This document shows, piece after piece, positions 54,707 to 63,928 of a stretch of DNA of 64,000 nt. Each line of letters begins with the position of its first letter. The first letter of the stretch is position 1. The position numbers and the translations under genes were made by a program. The notes under the pieces were generated by a model. It saw only the letters and a list, made by a program, of their open reading frames with translations. It searched no databases and was not told where the DNA came from. The DNA lies in the NCBI GenBank assembly GCA_033762255.1, contig JANRLT010000014.1, positions 100,926-164,925 on the forward strand. Reading direction: 5' to 3'. The stretch is from Pirellulales bacterium (lineage in GTDB: Bacteria; Planctomycetota; Planctomycetia; Pirellulales; JALHPA01).

Positions 54707-55747
54707 CTAAGTGCTATTCAAAAAATTGATCAGTTCCCGCAACCGGCCCAGGCTGCGGCGGTTAAACTGACACGCCAGGCGGGGAAGCAGGATCAAGTTC
54801 GGCTCGTCGGCTTCCTCGGGCCAGGCGGAACATTGGGTGAATTCGCCGCTGGCCAAAATGCCGCGAAATTCCCGGTTGATGATGGCCAAGGTTTCCTCGC
54901 TCAGCGTTTTTGTCAGGCGAATCAGCAGGGTGTTTTTTACATAACGCATGCTGTGGTACACGTGATAAAAGTTTAATAACTCGGCGACGGTTTCCTCGAT
55001 GCTGGTGGTCATCTTAAATAATGACAGGTCCTCCGGACTGATCATTCGCTCCCCCAGCAGTTTGTCGTGGACAAAGTGGCGAAACGGTTCCCAGAATGTG
55101 CCTCCAGGGGCGTCGAGAAAAACCACGGGGACCATGTCGCGCTTGCCGGTTTGCAGGAGTGTGAGGACCTCCAACCCCTCGTCCAGCGTGCCAAAGCCGC
55201 CGGGCAAAAGAACCACGGCATCGCATTCCTTGACAAACATTAGCTTGCGTGTAAAGAAATACTTCATGGTCACCAGCTTGGCATCGCCGGCGATGATTTT
55301 ATTGGATCCTTGCTCAAAGGGGAGCATGATATTCAGCCCCATGGAGTTTTCGCGTCCCGCGCCCGCATGACCGGCCTCCATGATGCCGCTGGCGGCGCCG
55401 GTGACCACCAGCCAGCTTTGCTCGGCCATGGCGCGGGCGAGTTGCAGCGCGGTTTGGTAGGCAGGGGCGGTCTCTGGCGTGCGAGCCGAGCCAAAGATCG
55501 AAACTTTGCGCCGCGACCGGTATTGCGAAAAGACCTTAAACGCGTAACGCAACTCGCGCAGCGTTCGGCTGAGGATTTTTAGATCGCCGATCGCCGTTCG
55601 GTCCCGCGCCAGTTTATCCGCCGATTCCTTTATCTGGTCGATCAATTCCTGGATGCGGGCTTCATTGAGGTGGGGATCGATGACAAGCTCGCCGCTGGAC
55701 GCGGGGGGTAGCTCTAAATCGTCATCCGCTTCGGTAAGTCGAGTCAC
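54707..55747 (-). CDS. LOG family protein (cytokinin-nucleotide phosphoribohydrolase-like)
   Basis: This protein belongs to the LOG (TIGR00730) family, formerly called lysine decarboxylase-like, whose members cleave ribose 5-phosphate from nucleotide bases. The core is KVSIFGSARTPETAPAYQTA near residue 80, SWLVVTGAASGIMEAGHAGAG near 110, ENSMGLNIMLPFEQGSN near 133, and VVLLPGGFGTLDEGLEVLTL near 177, the PGGxGTxxE signature. The N-terminal 70 residues and the C-terminal 100 residues are extensions beyond a normal 190-residue LOG. The GTG at 55745-55747 is a reasonable start (VTRLTEADDDLELPP); upstream starts would add poorly matching sequence. It ends near the mosaic repeat at 54440-54705. The substrate is unknown. 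Confidence 0.82.
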   Translation of the reverse strand: MTRLTEADDDLELPPASSGELVIDPHLNEARIQELIDQIKESADKLARDRTAIGDLKILSRTLRELRYAFKVFSQYRSRRKVSIFGSARTPETAPAYQTALQLARAMAEQSWLVVTGAASGIMEAGHAGAGRENSMGLNIMLPFEQGSNKIIAGDAKLVTMKYFFTRKLMFVKECDAVVLLPGGFGTLDEGLEVLTLLQTGKRDMVPVVFLDAPGGTFWEPFRHFVHDKLLGERMISPEDLSLFKMTTSIEETVAELLNFYHVYHSMRYVKNTLLIRLTKTLSEETLAIINREFRGILASGEFTQCSAWPEEADEPNLILLPRLACQFNRRSLGRLRELINFLNST

Positions 55748-55972
55748 AGGAAAGTATATAAATGGGGGAGAAAGGTTAATTTGCTGGCGGCGGGAACGCA
55801 ACGGGTTATGTCCACCCGGACCGCGGTACCGCAACATGGCACAATATAGCAAGTCCCGGCCATTTTGGCACCGTCCGGGCACGGAACATTTGGCGGCTTT
55901 GTGGCGGTTGGCGTCTAAAGCGCCGGATGGTTGCTTTTTTCGGATGCTGGACGGACTTGCCTGAGATGGGGT

Positions 55973-56608
55973 TTACCGCGAAGTGTCTTCCAGCGGAACG
56001 TGCTCTATTGCGGGGGTAATTTCTGCCGCTTGGGACTTTGCCGGCGCCGCTTGCTCCAGGATGATTCCTCCAGCGTGAATTTCCCTCACCAGCGCCCCCG
56101 CGGATAATCGCTCTCCAGGACGGACGATCTGATTATTCACCAGCGCGCTCCATCCCGCCGCCGATTGGTACACGGCCTGCAACCGCGGAAGCGACAGCGT
56201 CCCCGGGCGAGTCCCCCCCCGCGCTGAAATGAATGCTGAGTCGGCTGGATCTGTGGATTGGGTTGCTTGCGTCCCTTCATCGGCAGACATGGGGTGCGTG
56301 AGTTGTTCCGCCTGTGACAACTGGGAGTTGTCGCCAGGTCCATCGACTAAGAATGCGGCGGGCCGTTCAAACGGGTTATGCAGCGTTATCGTTTCTAATG
56401 GGATAATTGGCCAGTGACGCCGCTCCCGGACAGCGCTGACGTCTGGTGAAGCCGTTGCGCCTTGGCCCGCGTCTTCGCCAGCAATATCCAGTCCCAGCGG
56501 ATCTTGACGCGCGATGTAATTGTTCCAAACCACCCAACCTAGCACCAGCGCCAGGAGGGGAATCAGCATCAGCTTGGAGCGTTGATAAAGGTTCTGATAG
56601 CGGCCCAT
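55973..56608 (-). CDS. PilP/GspC-like pilus or secretion protein
   Basis: This 211-residue protein has one N-terminal membrane helix near residues 13-32 (LMLIPLLALVLGWVVWNNYI), a disordered region, and a C-terminal beta domain (LQAVYQSAAGWSALVNNQIV and RPGERLSAGALVREIHAGGI near 140-185) of the PilP/GspC type, where the protein links inner-membrane parts to the secretin. It is the last gene of the operon after pilO, and the family is inferred from position, topology and the pattern V..Q.V..G. Start ATG at 56606-56608. Confidence 0.6.
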   Translation of the reverse strand: MGRYQNLYQRSKLMLIPLLALVLGWVVWNNYIARQDPLGLDIAGEDAGQGATASPDVSAVRERRHWPIIPLETITLHNPFERPAAFLVDGPGDNSQLSQAEQLTHPMSADEGTQATQSTDPADSAFISARGGTRPGTLSLPRLQAVYQSAAGWSALVNNQIVRPGERLSAGALVREIHAGGIILEQAAPAKSQAAEITPAIEHVPLEDTSR

Positions 56609-56670
56609 GGGACGATTTCCCTAAAGGTAAATGCGACTAGGCGCAGGGTGTTTCCGTGAGTAAGGGAAGT

Positions 56671-57279
56671 TCACTGGGACTTGAGCGCGAGTTTGCGATT
56701 GGGTGAGACCAAGGGGAGGTTGCCCGCCACGGGAAAACGAAGTTGAATTTCAATATTGCAATCTCCCCGGGGCTGGGGTGGTTCATTAATACTCAGGTTA
56801 GAGACGTAACACATTCGCGGCAGTCGCGAAATGCCATCCAAAAAATGGCAAATTTCGGCAAACGTCCCCTGGGCCCGAATTTGTAACTCTAGCGCCGAAT
56901 TGTGGGTTGTGCCCACGACTCGCCCGGGGCGAAATTCCTTGATGTTTACCTGGGTGGCTAGCGCCAGTTCCGACAAGTAACCCAAAAATTCGGCTTCGGC
57001 GGCGACGGGTGCCAAGCGCTCATGGATGGCGGCCAGGCCGTCCTGGGCGGCGGCTAATTCCCTTTCCAATTTTTTAGTGTGGGCGTTCAATTTACCGCTG
57101 CGCTGCAATAGTTCGCGCAGTTCGGTGGCGTGCGCCGCTCGTTGTTCATATTGGGTATGAATCATGTGCTGGCACCAACTGGCAAACCACAAGATCAACA
57201 ACGCCACGCTTGCCCCGGCGGCATGCAGGCAACCGCTCCATAACCGCAGGGCCTGGTTGTTTGTTAAGTTGCGGATCAT
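56671..57279 (-). CDS. PilO-like inner-membrane pilus assembly protein
   Basis: This 202-residue protein has one membrane helix near residues 15-35 (LHAAGASVALLILWFASWC), a coiled-coil of about 45-90 (YEQRAAHATELRELLQRSGK) and a C-terminal ferredoxin-like domain with FLDGISRLPRMCYVSNLSI near 145. The layout matches PilO, which pairs with PilN in the periplasm to align the pilus machine. The start ATG at 57277-57279 overlaps the pilN stop (ATGA). The family is supported by the order pilM-pilN-pilO. Confidence 0.78.
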   Translation of the reverse strand: MIRNLTNNQALRLWSGCLHAAGASVALLILWFASWCQHMIHTQYEQRAAHATELRELLQRSGKLNAHTKKLERELAAAQDGLAAIHERLAPVAAEAEFLGYLSELALATQVNIKEFRPGRVVGTTHNSALELQIRAQGTFAEICHFLDGISRLPRMCYVSNLSINEPPQPRGDCNIEIQLRFPVAGNLPLVSPNRKLALKSQ

Positions 57280-57905
57280 GGCGCACCCCCAAAGCGGCAT
57301 TCAATTTGAAATTGGCGGCCTCCGTCGCGGGGGAGGGGGAATTCCGCCGTGGATTTGAGTTCCACATTTTCAAAGACGGACGCATGTTGCAATCGTTCCA
57401 CAAACTTCATGACGGTGGCATCATCCGCGGCGATCCCCTGTAACTGTAAGGTTTGCTGCGCGGCCCGCAACAATAGTCCCTGGTCGGCGGCTGTTTTTCC
57501 CCGCGTGGCGGCCTCCCCCGCTGCCAGGTCTGTCTCTGGGACCAGGGAGAGGGTGGCACGCTGCAATTGCAGCTTTTCTACGTGCCGGGCGGCGTCGGAT
57601 AAAATGCCTAAGATGACCAGGGAGCGCTCGGGGGGTTGTAGTCGCCGCATGCGCTGTTCTTCGGCGCGGGTTCGTAGGATCGAACGATCTAGGTCGTCAT
57701 TGCGTGCCTCGGCCCATACCATGGGCTGGACGTCTTGTTCCAATTGCAAAAGTTCCGCAAGTTGCCGCCACAAGCTGAGCGAGGGTTCCGTTAACCAGAG
57801 CAAAGCCCCGGCCGCACAGCCAATCCAGATCACGCACCATAACCGTAATTGGCGTTGAATGAGGCAGTTTTTTTGAAAATGAAACGATAACAGATTGACA
57901 CTCAT
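57276..57905 (-). CDS. PilN-like inner-membrane pilus assembly protein
   Basis: This 209-residue protein opens MSVNLLSFHFQKNCLIQRQL, followed by one membrane helix near residues 21-42 (LWCVIWIGCAAGALLWL), and a coiled-coil and C-terminal domain that match PilN. PilN binds PilM through its short N-terminal tail, and here the NLLSF sequence is close to the expected NLLP motif. The ATG at 57903-57905 overlaps the pilM stop (ATGA), and its own stop overlaps pilO, so translation is coupled. No pilus subunit is nearby. Confidence 0.78.
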   Translation of the reverse strand: MSVNLLSFHFQKNCLIQRQLRLWCVIWIGCAAGALLWLTEPSLSLWRQLAELLQLEQDVQPMVWAEARNDDLDRSILRTRAEEQRMRRLQPPERSLVILGILSDAARHVEKLQLQRATLSLVPETDLAAGEAATRGKTAADQGLLLRAAQQTLQLQGIAADDATVMKFVERLQHASVFENVELKSTAEFPLPRDGGRQFQIECRFGGAP

Positions 57906-59137
57906 GCCGGTTCCTCCCAGGCCAAGGCCGACAAACCCGCCGCCATGGCATACGGGGCGTCCGCTCCGGCTGACCATACCGAAATCAGGGGCTGCAAGCT
58001 CCACGGTTGCGTGACGATTTCAAATTTTTGCTGCAACACTCCATCCAAACCGGGAATTTCGCCGCCGCTGCCGGTCAACCACATTGTTTCCGGCAGCAGC
58101 TTGGGGTAAACCCGCCCCACATAGGCCCACGTGCGGTCCAATTCACCGCACAATTCGCCACAGACTCGTGCCAGCAGTTGATTCAAGAGCGCGGAGACAT
58201 TTCCGCCGCCGCGGTGGGAATCGCCAGCCAAGCCCGCTTTTTTCAGGATTGCGGCCGCTTCACTAGTCGATATTTGCCACGCTTCACAGATCGGCGCCAG
58301 CAATTGCATGTATCCGATTTGCCGCACCTGGCGAATATACAGGGGTTTGCCAGCCCGGCATAAAATAATGCTGGTATCCCGCTCTCCAATGTGCAGCACC
58401 GCATATGCTCCGCACAATCGCGGCTGGGCCAGCAAAACGCTGCGGGCCAAGGCCCAGGGCGCGACTTCGCAGACCTGGGGCAAAAAGCCGGCGGCTAAAC
58501 AGTCATTCGCGATCCGCGTGGAAAAATCCGTGGCGACTCCGACCGCCAGAACGGGCGTGATGCCATCGCGAAGGGATTTATCCCCCTCCTCCACGCGCCA
58601 ATAATCGCTAGCGATTTCTTCGGGATCGAGCTGCATCTCCGCGGCCAGTTCCTGGTGCGCCATCTGCCGCAGTTCCCGCTCGTCCGCCGTCGGCAACTCC
58701 AGGTTGCGCCATTCCCATCCTCCCGTGGGAAGGCAAAAAGCCAGGGCTTTGCCCCGAAACAGCTTCCGCGTGGGGGCTAGCTCTGGACAAATCTCCCGCA
58801 GGTTCGTCGTGCTGAGATCCGCAGGGGGGGCATCGAGTTCGGACCATTCGGTTGACCAGCGCCGCGCAATGGCAAATTCGGTTCCCCGCCGCTCTAGCTG
58901 CGCCCAGCGCAGGCCGTGCGCGCCCAACTCCAACCCGATCCAACCAAGGTTTGACCTTAATAAACCGTGGGAATCGCGCGCGCGGCCAAAGCACCTCCCC
59001 GGAGCTTCCCAGGCGGAAAATATGTCGAGCCAGTCGGTGAGCAAGGTCGTGGGCACGTGTTGTTCGGTAATGTAAGGCCGGCGCGGAACAAACCGGGCAC
59101 GGCCGTCAAATGGTTTAGTTGGAAATGGTGGAAACAT
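57902..59137 (-). CDS. PilM-like actin-fold pilus assembly protein
   Basis: This 411-residue protein has the actin-like fold of PilM: GWIGLELGAHGLRWAQLERR near residue 63 (phosphate-1-like), VLAVGVATDFSTRIANDCLA near 198, YAVLHIGERDTSIILCRAG near 246 (phosphate-2-like), and MWLTGSGGEIPGLDGVLQQK near 357. PilM sits at the cytoplasmic face and contacts PilN. I chose the ATG at 59137, which overlaps the gspF stop by 23 bases; the first 40 residues after it are not conserved. It precedes pilN and pilO, with ATGA overlaps. Confidence 0.8.
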   Translation of the reverse strand: MFPPFPTKPFDGRARFVPRRPYITEQHVPTTLLTDWLDIFSAWEAPGRCFGRARDSHGLLRSNLGWIGLELGAHGLRWAQLERRGTEFAIARRWSTEWSELDAPPADLSTTNLREICPELAPTRKLFRGKALAFCLPTGGWEWRNLELPTADERELRQMAHQELAAEMQLDPEEIASDYWRVEEGDKSLRDGITPVLAVGVATDFSTRIANDCLAAGFLPQVCEVAPWALARSVLLAQPRLCGAYAVLHIGERDTSIILCRAGKPLYIRQVRQIGYMQLLAPICEAWQISTSEAAAILKKAGLAGDSHRGGGNVSALLNQLLARVCGELCGELDRTWAYVGRVYPKLLPETMWLTGSGGEIPGLDGVLQQKFEIVTQPWSLQPLISVWSAGADAPYAMAAGLSALAWEEPA

Positions 59138-60332
59138 CCAATAAGGGCATGATGATGGCCAACACCACCACCGCCACCACCACGCCCAGCATGACAATGA
59201 TCGCGGGTTCGAGGATGCGGATGAGATCGCGCAGATGGCGTTCCCCGTCATCCTCAAAGTGTTCTCCGACCGCTTGCAGGACCTGGCCCAGCTTGCCGGT
59301 GCGTTCGGCGGTGGAGACCATGTGGGCGGCCCCCAGGGGCAAAAAATTCACGGCGCGCAGCGATTTGCCCAAGGCTTCTCCCCGCAGGATTTCCTGCTCC
59401 GCCTGGGCAAAAAGTTCCTTATACAGGTGATTGCGCGAGGCCGCGCGGCACAGGCGGATCCCCTCGATCAGGGGGACGCCGCTGGTCAGCATGGTTCCCA
59501 ACAGCCGAAAAATCCGTCCGGTGATGAGCGCGCGGCTGGCATGTTTGACCGGCACGGCATACAGGCAGAAGCGATCCCACAACTGCCTGGCCAGGGGGGT
59601 CCGCGCAAACATCCAGCCCCCGGCGCACACCCCCCCCAACAGCAAGGCCACCAGGAGGGTCTGCTGCCGCAACACATCCCCAATACCCAATAAAAAAGCG
59701 GTCAGCGGGGGGGCGGGACGCTCCAAATCGGCAAAGACCTGTGCAAATTGAGGGAGCACAAAAAAGAACATGGCCACGATTACCATGCCCGTCACCGCGC
59801 ACAACACCAAGGGATAGGTCAACATGGACCAAACGCTGCCCCGCAACCGCAGGTCGCCCCGCAGCAGTTGGGTCAGCCGTTCCAGGACCTGGGTAATGGT
59901 TCCCGATTGTTCCCCGGCGCAAATCGCCGCGACAAAGGACTCGTCAAAGACGCGCGGATGCTTGCGCATGGCGTCCGAGAGGGAGGTACCGGCCGTAACA
60001 TCCTGATAGAGAGCGTTCAACACCGCGCGCAGCGCGGGTTGGGGAAATTGCTCGGCCACTTGCTTGAGCGCCTCGGCCAGGTCTTCTCCGGATTGGCACA
60101 AGATTGATAATTGGGATAAAAACAACAGCAGATCCGCGGTGCGCACTTTACCGCGGCCCCGCGTGGGCCGGGAGAACCGCGCGACGATGGTTTGCCGTTG
60201 CCCGCTTACGAGCGAGACGACATACAACCCCTGCGAGCGTAATTTTTGCCGCGCATCCGCCAGCGTGTCACACTGGATTTCTCCGTGAGTCAGTTGACCG
60301 GCGCGGGTTTTGGCGGAATACGCAAAATTCAT
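59115..60332 (-). CDS. gspF: Type II secretion/type IV pilus platform protein GspF/PilC
   Basis: This 405-residue polytopic protein is the inner-membrane platform that works with the assembly ATPase. It has two repeated F domains of about 120 residues (LSILCQSGEDLAEALKQVAE near 93 and LLGTMLTSGVPLIEGIRLCR near 272), separated and followed by membrane helices near 165-190 (LVLCAVTGMVIVAMFFFVLP), 225-245 and 375-398 (IIVMLGVVVAVVVLAIIMPL). The N-terminal AYSAKTRAGQLTHGEIQCD is typical. The start is the ATG at 60330-60332. It follows gspE on the same strand and overlaps pilM. Confidence 0.92.
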   Translation of the reverse strand: MNFAYSAKTRAGQLTHGEIQCDTLADARQKLRSQGLYVVSLVSGQRQTIVARFSRPTRGRGKVRTADLLLFLSQLSILCQSGEDLAEALKQVAEQFPQPALRAVLNALYQDVTAGTSLSDAMRKHPRVFDESFVAAICAGEQSGTITQVLERLTQLLRGDLRLRGSVWSMLTYPLVLCAVTGMVIVAMFFFVLPQFAQVFADLERPAPPLTAFLLGIGDVLRQQTLLVALLLGGVCAGGWMFARTPLARQLWDRFCLYAVPVKHASRALITGRIFRLLGTMLTSGVPLIEGIRLCRAASRNHLYKELFAQAEQEILRGEALGKSLRAVNFLPLGAAHMVSTAERTGKLGQVLQAVGEHFEDDGERHLRDLIRILEPAIIVMLGVVVAVVVLAIIMPLLDVSTISN

Positions 60333-60398
60333 GGGATGGGAAACTACAACTAAGGCTAGCCCGAAGCGGGCGGCATTATTTCTTGCTGGTTGCAGGGG

Positions 60399-62150
60399 CT
60401 AATCCACAAAGGCGACACGGGTGACTTCTTCCAGGCTGGTTTTGCCCGCCTCGGCCAGACGCAACCCTTCGTCCAGTAGCAGGGTTCCTCGATTGGCCTG
60501 GTGGGAGCCGCGCAGCTCCGCCAAGTCGGCGCCCCGCGCGACCAGTTCCCTGATCTGGCGATTGGCGGAAAAAACCTCGTACAGGCCGATCCGGCCGCGA
60601 AAGCCGGTGTCAAAACATTCGCGGCAGCCTTCTCCCCGCACAAATTGCCGCCGCCGGTCCCCCGCGTAATGCAGCAGATCCAACATTTCCTGGTGCGGAA
60701 AATAACTGGTTTTGCAGGCGGGACATATCGTGCGCACCAGCCGCTGAGCCACCACACCCACCAGCGCGGCGGCGATTTTGAACGATTCGATCCCCATATC
60801 GCGCAGGCGGGTCACCGCGCTAAAGCTATCATTGGTATGAAGCGTGCTAAGGACCAGGTGCCCCGTCAAGGCCGCCTGAATGGCGACGGCGGCGGTCTCG
60901 GCGTCGCGAATTTCGCCCACCATGATCACATCGGGATCCTGCCGCAGGATGGAGCGCAGCGCCCCGGCAAAGGACATCGTCTTATTCGCCCCCACCTGGA
61001 CCTGGTTGATTTGTTCCAACTGGTATTCCACTGGGTCTTCCACCGTGATAATGTTGCGGTGGATCGATTTGATTAATTCTATGGCGGAATACAGCGTGGT
61101 CGTTTTGCCGCTGCCCGTGGGACCCGTGACCAAAAACAAACCATACGGCTTGGACAACATTCCCTTGATATCCGCCAGCAAATGGGCGGGCACGCCCAGT
61201 TGGTCCAGGTTAAAGGTGACGTTTTTGCGGTCCAAAACGCGGAGCACGACTTTCTCGCCCAGGATGGTGGGCAAAGTTGACACGCGGAGGTCGATTTCCC
61301 GCCCCTCCACCAGCACATGGATGCGACCATCCTGGGGGAGTCGATGTTCGGAGATATCCAGTTTGGCCATGACCTTGAGGCGGGAGACGAGCGCGGGATG
61401 AAATTCGCGGCGGGGCCGCAGCACCTCGCGCAATTGGCCATCCACGCGAAAGCGGACCGTGGAGTAGCGTTGCCCCGGCTCGACATGGATATCGCTGGCT
61501 TTTTGCCGCAGCGCGTTGACGATCATGTAATTGACCAGATTAATGATCGGGCTGCCGTCCGCCAGCGATTCGATATCCCCCAGCGCGATATCGATCGTGT
61601 CGGTTTGCAGCTCGACGGCGTCCTGGGCCAGGTCGGCCGTCACGGCGTCGACGGCAAAATTTTCCTCGTAACAACGGGGCAGCATCTTGGCGATACTGCC
61701 CCGCAGGGCCAGGACCGGATTAATCTTTAACCCGGTGATCCGCTCGAGTTCATCCAGAATGCGCAGGTCGCGCGGCTCGGCCAGGGCCACGGTGAGCGTA
61801 TCATGGACCTGGAACATGGCCAGCGCGCATAGGGATTCGGCCTTGGACCGCGGAATGCGCTGCACCACGGCCGGATCGACCATCCCCGCCCGCAGCCGCA
61901 CCGCCGAAATCCGCAGTTGCTCTCCCAGGTATACCAGCAGCGTGTCTTCCTCGACAAAGCCCAGCTCCAACAACAACTCCCCGAGTTGCTTGGACTGGAC
62001 TGATTGCTGGTTGAGCGCCGCTTCCAGTTCATTTGGCGTCAGCACGCCCGCGCGAATCAGGCGTTCGCCCAGGGGAAGCTGGCGTTCCGGGGCCGGGCGC
62101 TTTTGTCCAGAGCGGTGTTTGGCCCCCAACGGGGGAGAGAGCGCGCTCAT
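60399..62150 (-). CDS. gspE: Type II secretion/type IV pilus assembly ATPase GspE/PilB
   Basis: This 583-residue hexameric ATPase powers pilin or pseudopilin assembly. The N-terminal MshEN/T2SSE_N domain covers about residues 25-140 (GERLIRAGVLTPNELEAAL), and the ATPase domain has Walker A GPTGSGKTTTLY near 341, the Asp box IITVEDPVEYQLEQINQVQV near 365, Walker B PDVIMVGEIRDAETA near 403, and a His box HLVLSTLHTNDS near 425. The four-cysteine metal motif is CPAC near 471 and CREC near 507. The start ATG at 62148-62150 overlaps the STAS stop (ATGA). It belongs to one transcription unit with the kinase and STAS genes. Confidence 0.95.
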   Translation of the reverse strand: MSALSPPLGAKHRSGQKRPAPERQLPLGERLIRAGVLTPNELEAALNQQSVQSKQLGELLLELGFVEEDTLLVYLGEQLRISAVRLRAGMVDPAVVQRIPRSKAESLCALAMFQVHDTLTVALAEPRDLRILDELERITGLKINPVLALRGSIAKMLPRCYEENFAVDAVTADLAQDAVELQTDTIDIALGDIESLADGSPIINLVNYMIVNALRQKASDIHVEPGQRYSTVRFRVDGQLREVLRPRREFHPALVSRLKVMAKLDISEHRLPQDGRIHVLVEGREIDLRVSTLPTILGEKVVLRVLDRKNVTFNLDQLGVPAHLLADIKGMLSKPYGLFLVTGPTGSGKTTTLYSAIELIKSIHRNIITVEDPVEYQLEQINQVQVGANKTMSFAGALRSILRQDPDVIMVGEIRDAETAAVAIQAALTGHLVLSTLHTNDSFSAVTRLRDMGIESFKIAAALVGVVAQRLVRTICPACKTSYFPHQEMLDLLHYAGDRRRQFVRGEGCRECFDTGFRGRIGLYEVFSANRQIRELVARGADLAELRGSHQANRGTLLLDEGLRLAEAGKTSLEEVTRVAFVD

Positions 62151-62482
62151 TGGGCAAAGCTCCCCACGGCGGCGTTTAGCGTGTCAAACAGCACAAACTG
62201 GTTGACCAGGCCCGTGGCCACCAAAATGTCCCGGCACAGATGATTGGGCATGGCCAGTTGCAGGCATCCCCCGCGCTGCGCGCAGCGTCTTTGGGTATCG
62301 ACCAATAGTTCCAGACCAGCGCTGTCGATCAGGGCGATTCCCTGGAGTTGCAGCACGAGCTTGGGTTGGCCTTTGGCCACCAGTTGGGAAATCAGCTTTT
62401 CCAGTCCGGGCAAGTGCTCGCGGTTGAGCGGCACGGACCCGCTGATGATATGCACCGCTCCTTGTAAATTGGCTTCGAACAT
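62147..62482 (-). CDS. STAS domain anti-sigma-factor antagonist-like protein
   Basis: This 111-residue protein is a single STAS domain of the SpoIIAA/RsbV type. The motif LQGIALIDSAGLELLVDTQR near residues 46-65 carries the serine that kinases phosphorylate in this family. It sits between the histidine kinase and gspE, with coupled translation into gspE (ATGA). It may link a signal to the secretion or pilus machine, but the usual RsbW-type kinase and sigma factor are not here. Start ATG at 62480-62482. Confidence 0.88.
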   Translation of the reverse strand: MFEANLQGAVHIISGSVPLNREHLPGLEKLISQLVAKGQPKLVLQLQGIALIDSAGLELLVDTQRRCAQRGGCLQLAMPNHLCRDILVATGLVNQFVLFDTLNAAVGSFAQ

Positions 62483-62494
62483 GGGACGGCTCCA

Positions 62495-63928
62495 TTAGTG
62501 CAGGGGCACCGTCAAGCTAAATCGCGAACCTTTGTTCAATTCGCTGCGAATCGATAATTTACCCCCATGCAGTTGCGCTACTTCGCGCGCAAAGGCCAAC
62601 CCCAATCCGCTGCCGTTCAACTGGCGGACGCGGGCGTCCCGGCTGCGAAAGAACTTCTGGCACAGTTGGGGGATTTCCGCCTCTTCGATCCCGATCCCCG
62701 TGTCTTCCACATGAAAATGCAACTGGTGGTTTTCTTCCTCCAACTGCAGCCGCACATCCCCGTCCTCGGGCGTGTATTTGACGGCGTTACCCAGCAAGTT
62801 GATTAGGGCCGCGGCCAGCTTATCCTTGTCGGCCCGCAATTTGGGAAGCTTCCCCGGCAGGCGGCAATCAAACCGCTGCCGCTTTTGTTGTAATTGGGGT
62901 TGCACGTGTTCAGTGACTTCCCGCACCAGCCGGTCCAGGTCGACCTCGTGTCGTTCGATGCCGATCGCTCCGGCTTCCATTTGGCTGACATTCAGCAGGT
63001 CGTCGATAAACCGCGCCAGGCGGGTCGCCTCGGCGTTGATAATATTATAAAAGCCTTGTTGCCGCGCCAGGTCGATATCCGGGGCGGCCGCCAGGGTTTC
63101 GGCATACGCCTTGATATTTGCCAAGGGCGTTCGCAATTCATGCGTGGCGGTGGTGACAAACTGCGTGCGGGCGTTTTCAGCCAGCTTTTGTTGGGTGATA
63201 TCGCGAATCGACCAAAGATATTCCCCCGTCGGTTGGTTCGCCTTGAGCAACGGAAGACAAGCGACGCGCCACACGCCGGCGGCGGGCGTGTCCCCCGGGA
63301 TCACTTCCCAGGCTCCCCGTCGCCGCGACTGGTCCAAAAAATCCCAGGCGGGCATTCCCCCGGGATGATCGGCTAGCAAGGATTGCAGCGTGCGACCCAC
63401 GATCGCCGCCGGGTCGGTCTGTCCAAACAGACCCAGCCAGGTGGGGTTGGCCTGGAGGATGACATCTTCGGCGTCGCAGATGGCCAGTCCTTCGGCGATC
63501 GCAGCAAAGACCCCCTCCCAGCGTTGGCTGGCGGGACTTGCCAGGATTTGGCCCAGGCGTTCCTCCAAGGAGCTCCAATGGCCGCGTTCTTGAAATTCGC
63601 GGATTAAAAGGTTCCACCCCTGCGCCGCGGGTGCGTCGGCGGGGAGTTCGCGCAGCCTTGATTCCCACTGAACGGGAGCCCGCATGATCGATACCAACTG
63701 ATTTTCGATTTTCTCATGAATGCCGGCCGCGTGGCGCAGGGCCAGGGATCCCGCCAGCAAAAAGATGATCGGCAGCACTACCCAGGCCGCGGCCCAACTA
63801 GCCAAGGTTCCCTGGCTGGCCAGCAAGAGGGCCAGCACCACGCACGAAAACAGACCCGCCAGCCCGAACAAAAAATAGTAGTCGGTCAAGCGCCGGGTCA
63901 GCGGTAAATGCAGATTCGAGCGCAACAT
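62495..63928 (-). CDS. PAS-containing sensor histidine kinase
   Basis: This 477-residue membrane kinase has two N-terminal helices (LFGLAGLFSCVVLALLLAS near 22 and AAWVVLPIIFLLAGSLALRH near 47), a PAS domain (about 140-250, FAAIAEGLAICDAEDVILQA), the dimerisation/phospho-acceptor motif TATHELRTPLANIKAY near 265 with the phospho-His, and an HATPase domain with the N box ALINLLGNAVKYTPEDG near 385, G1 DTGIGIEEAEI near 412 and GSGLGLAFAREVAQLHGG near 440. The STAS gene follows 13 bases downstream, so it heads the operon. No response regulator is in the window. Start ATG at 63926-63928. Confidence 0.92.
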   Translation of the reverse strand: MLRSNLHLPLTRRLTDYYFLFGLAGLFSCVVLALLLASQGTLASWAAAWVVLPIIFLLAGSLALRHAAGIHEKIENQLVSIMRAPVQWESRLRELPADAPAAQGWNLLIREFQERGHWSSLEERLGQILASPASQRWEGVFAAIAEGLAICDAEDVILQANPTWLGLFGQTDPAAIVGRTLQSLLADHPGGMPAWDFLDQSRRRGAWEVIPGDTPAAGVWRVACLPLLKANQPTGEYLWSIRDITQQKLAENARTQFVTTATHELRTPLANIKAYAETLAAAPDIDLARQQGFYNIINAEATRLARFIDDLLNVSQMEAGAIGIERHEVDLDRLVREVTEHVQPQLQQKRQRFDCRLPGKLPKLRADKDKLAAALINLLGNAVKYTPEDGDVRLQLEEENHQLHFHVEDTGIGIEEAEIPQLCQKFFRSRDARVRQLNGSGLGLAFAREVAQLHGGKLSIRSELNKGSRFSLTVPLH

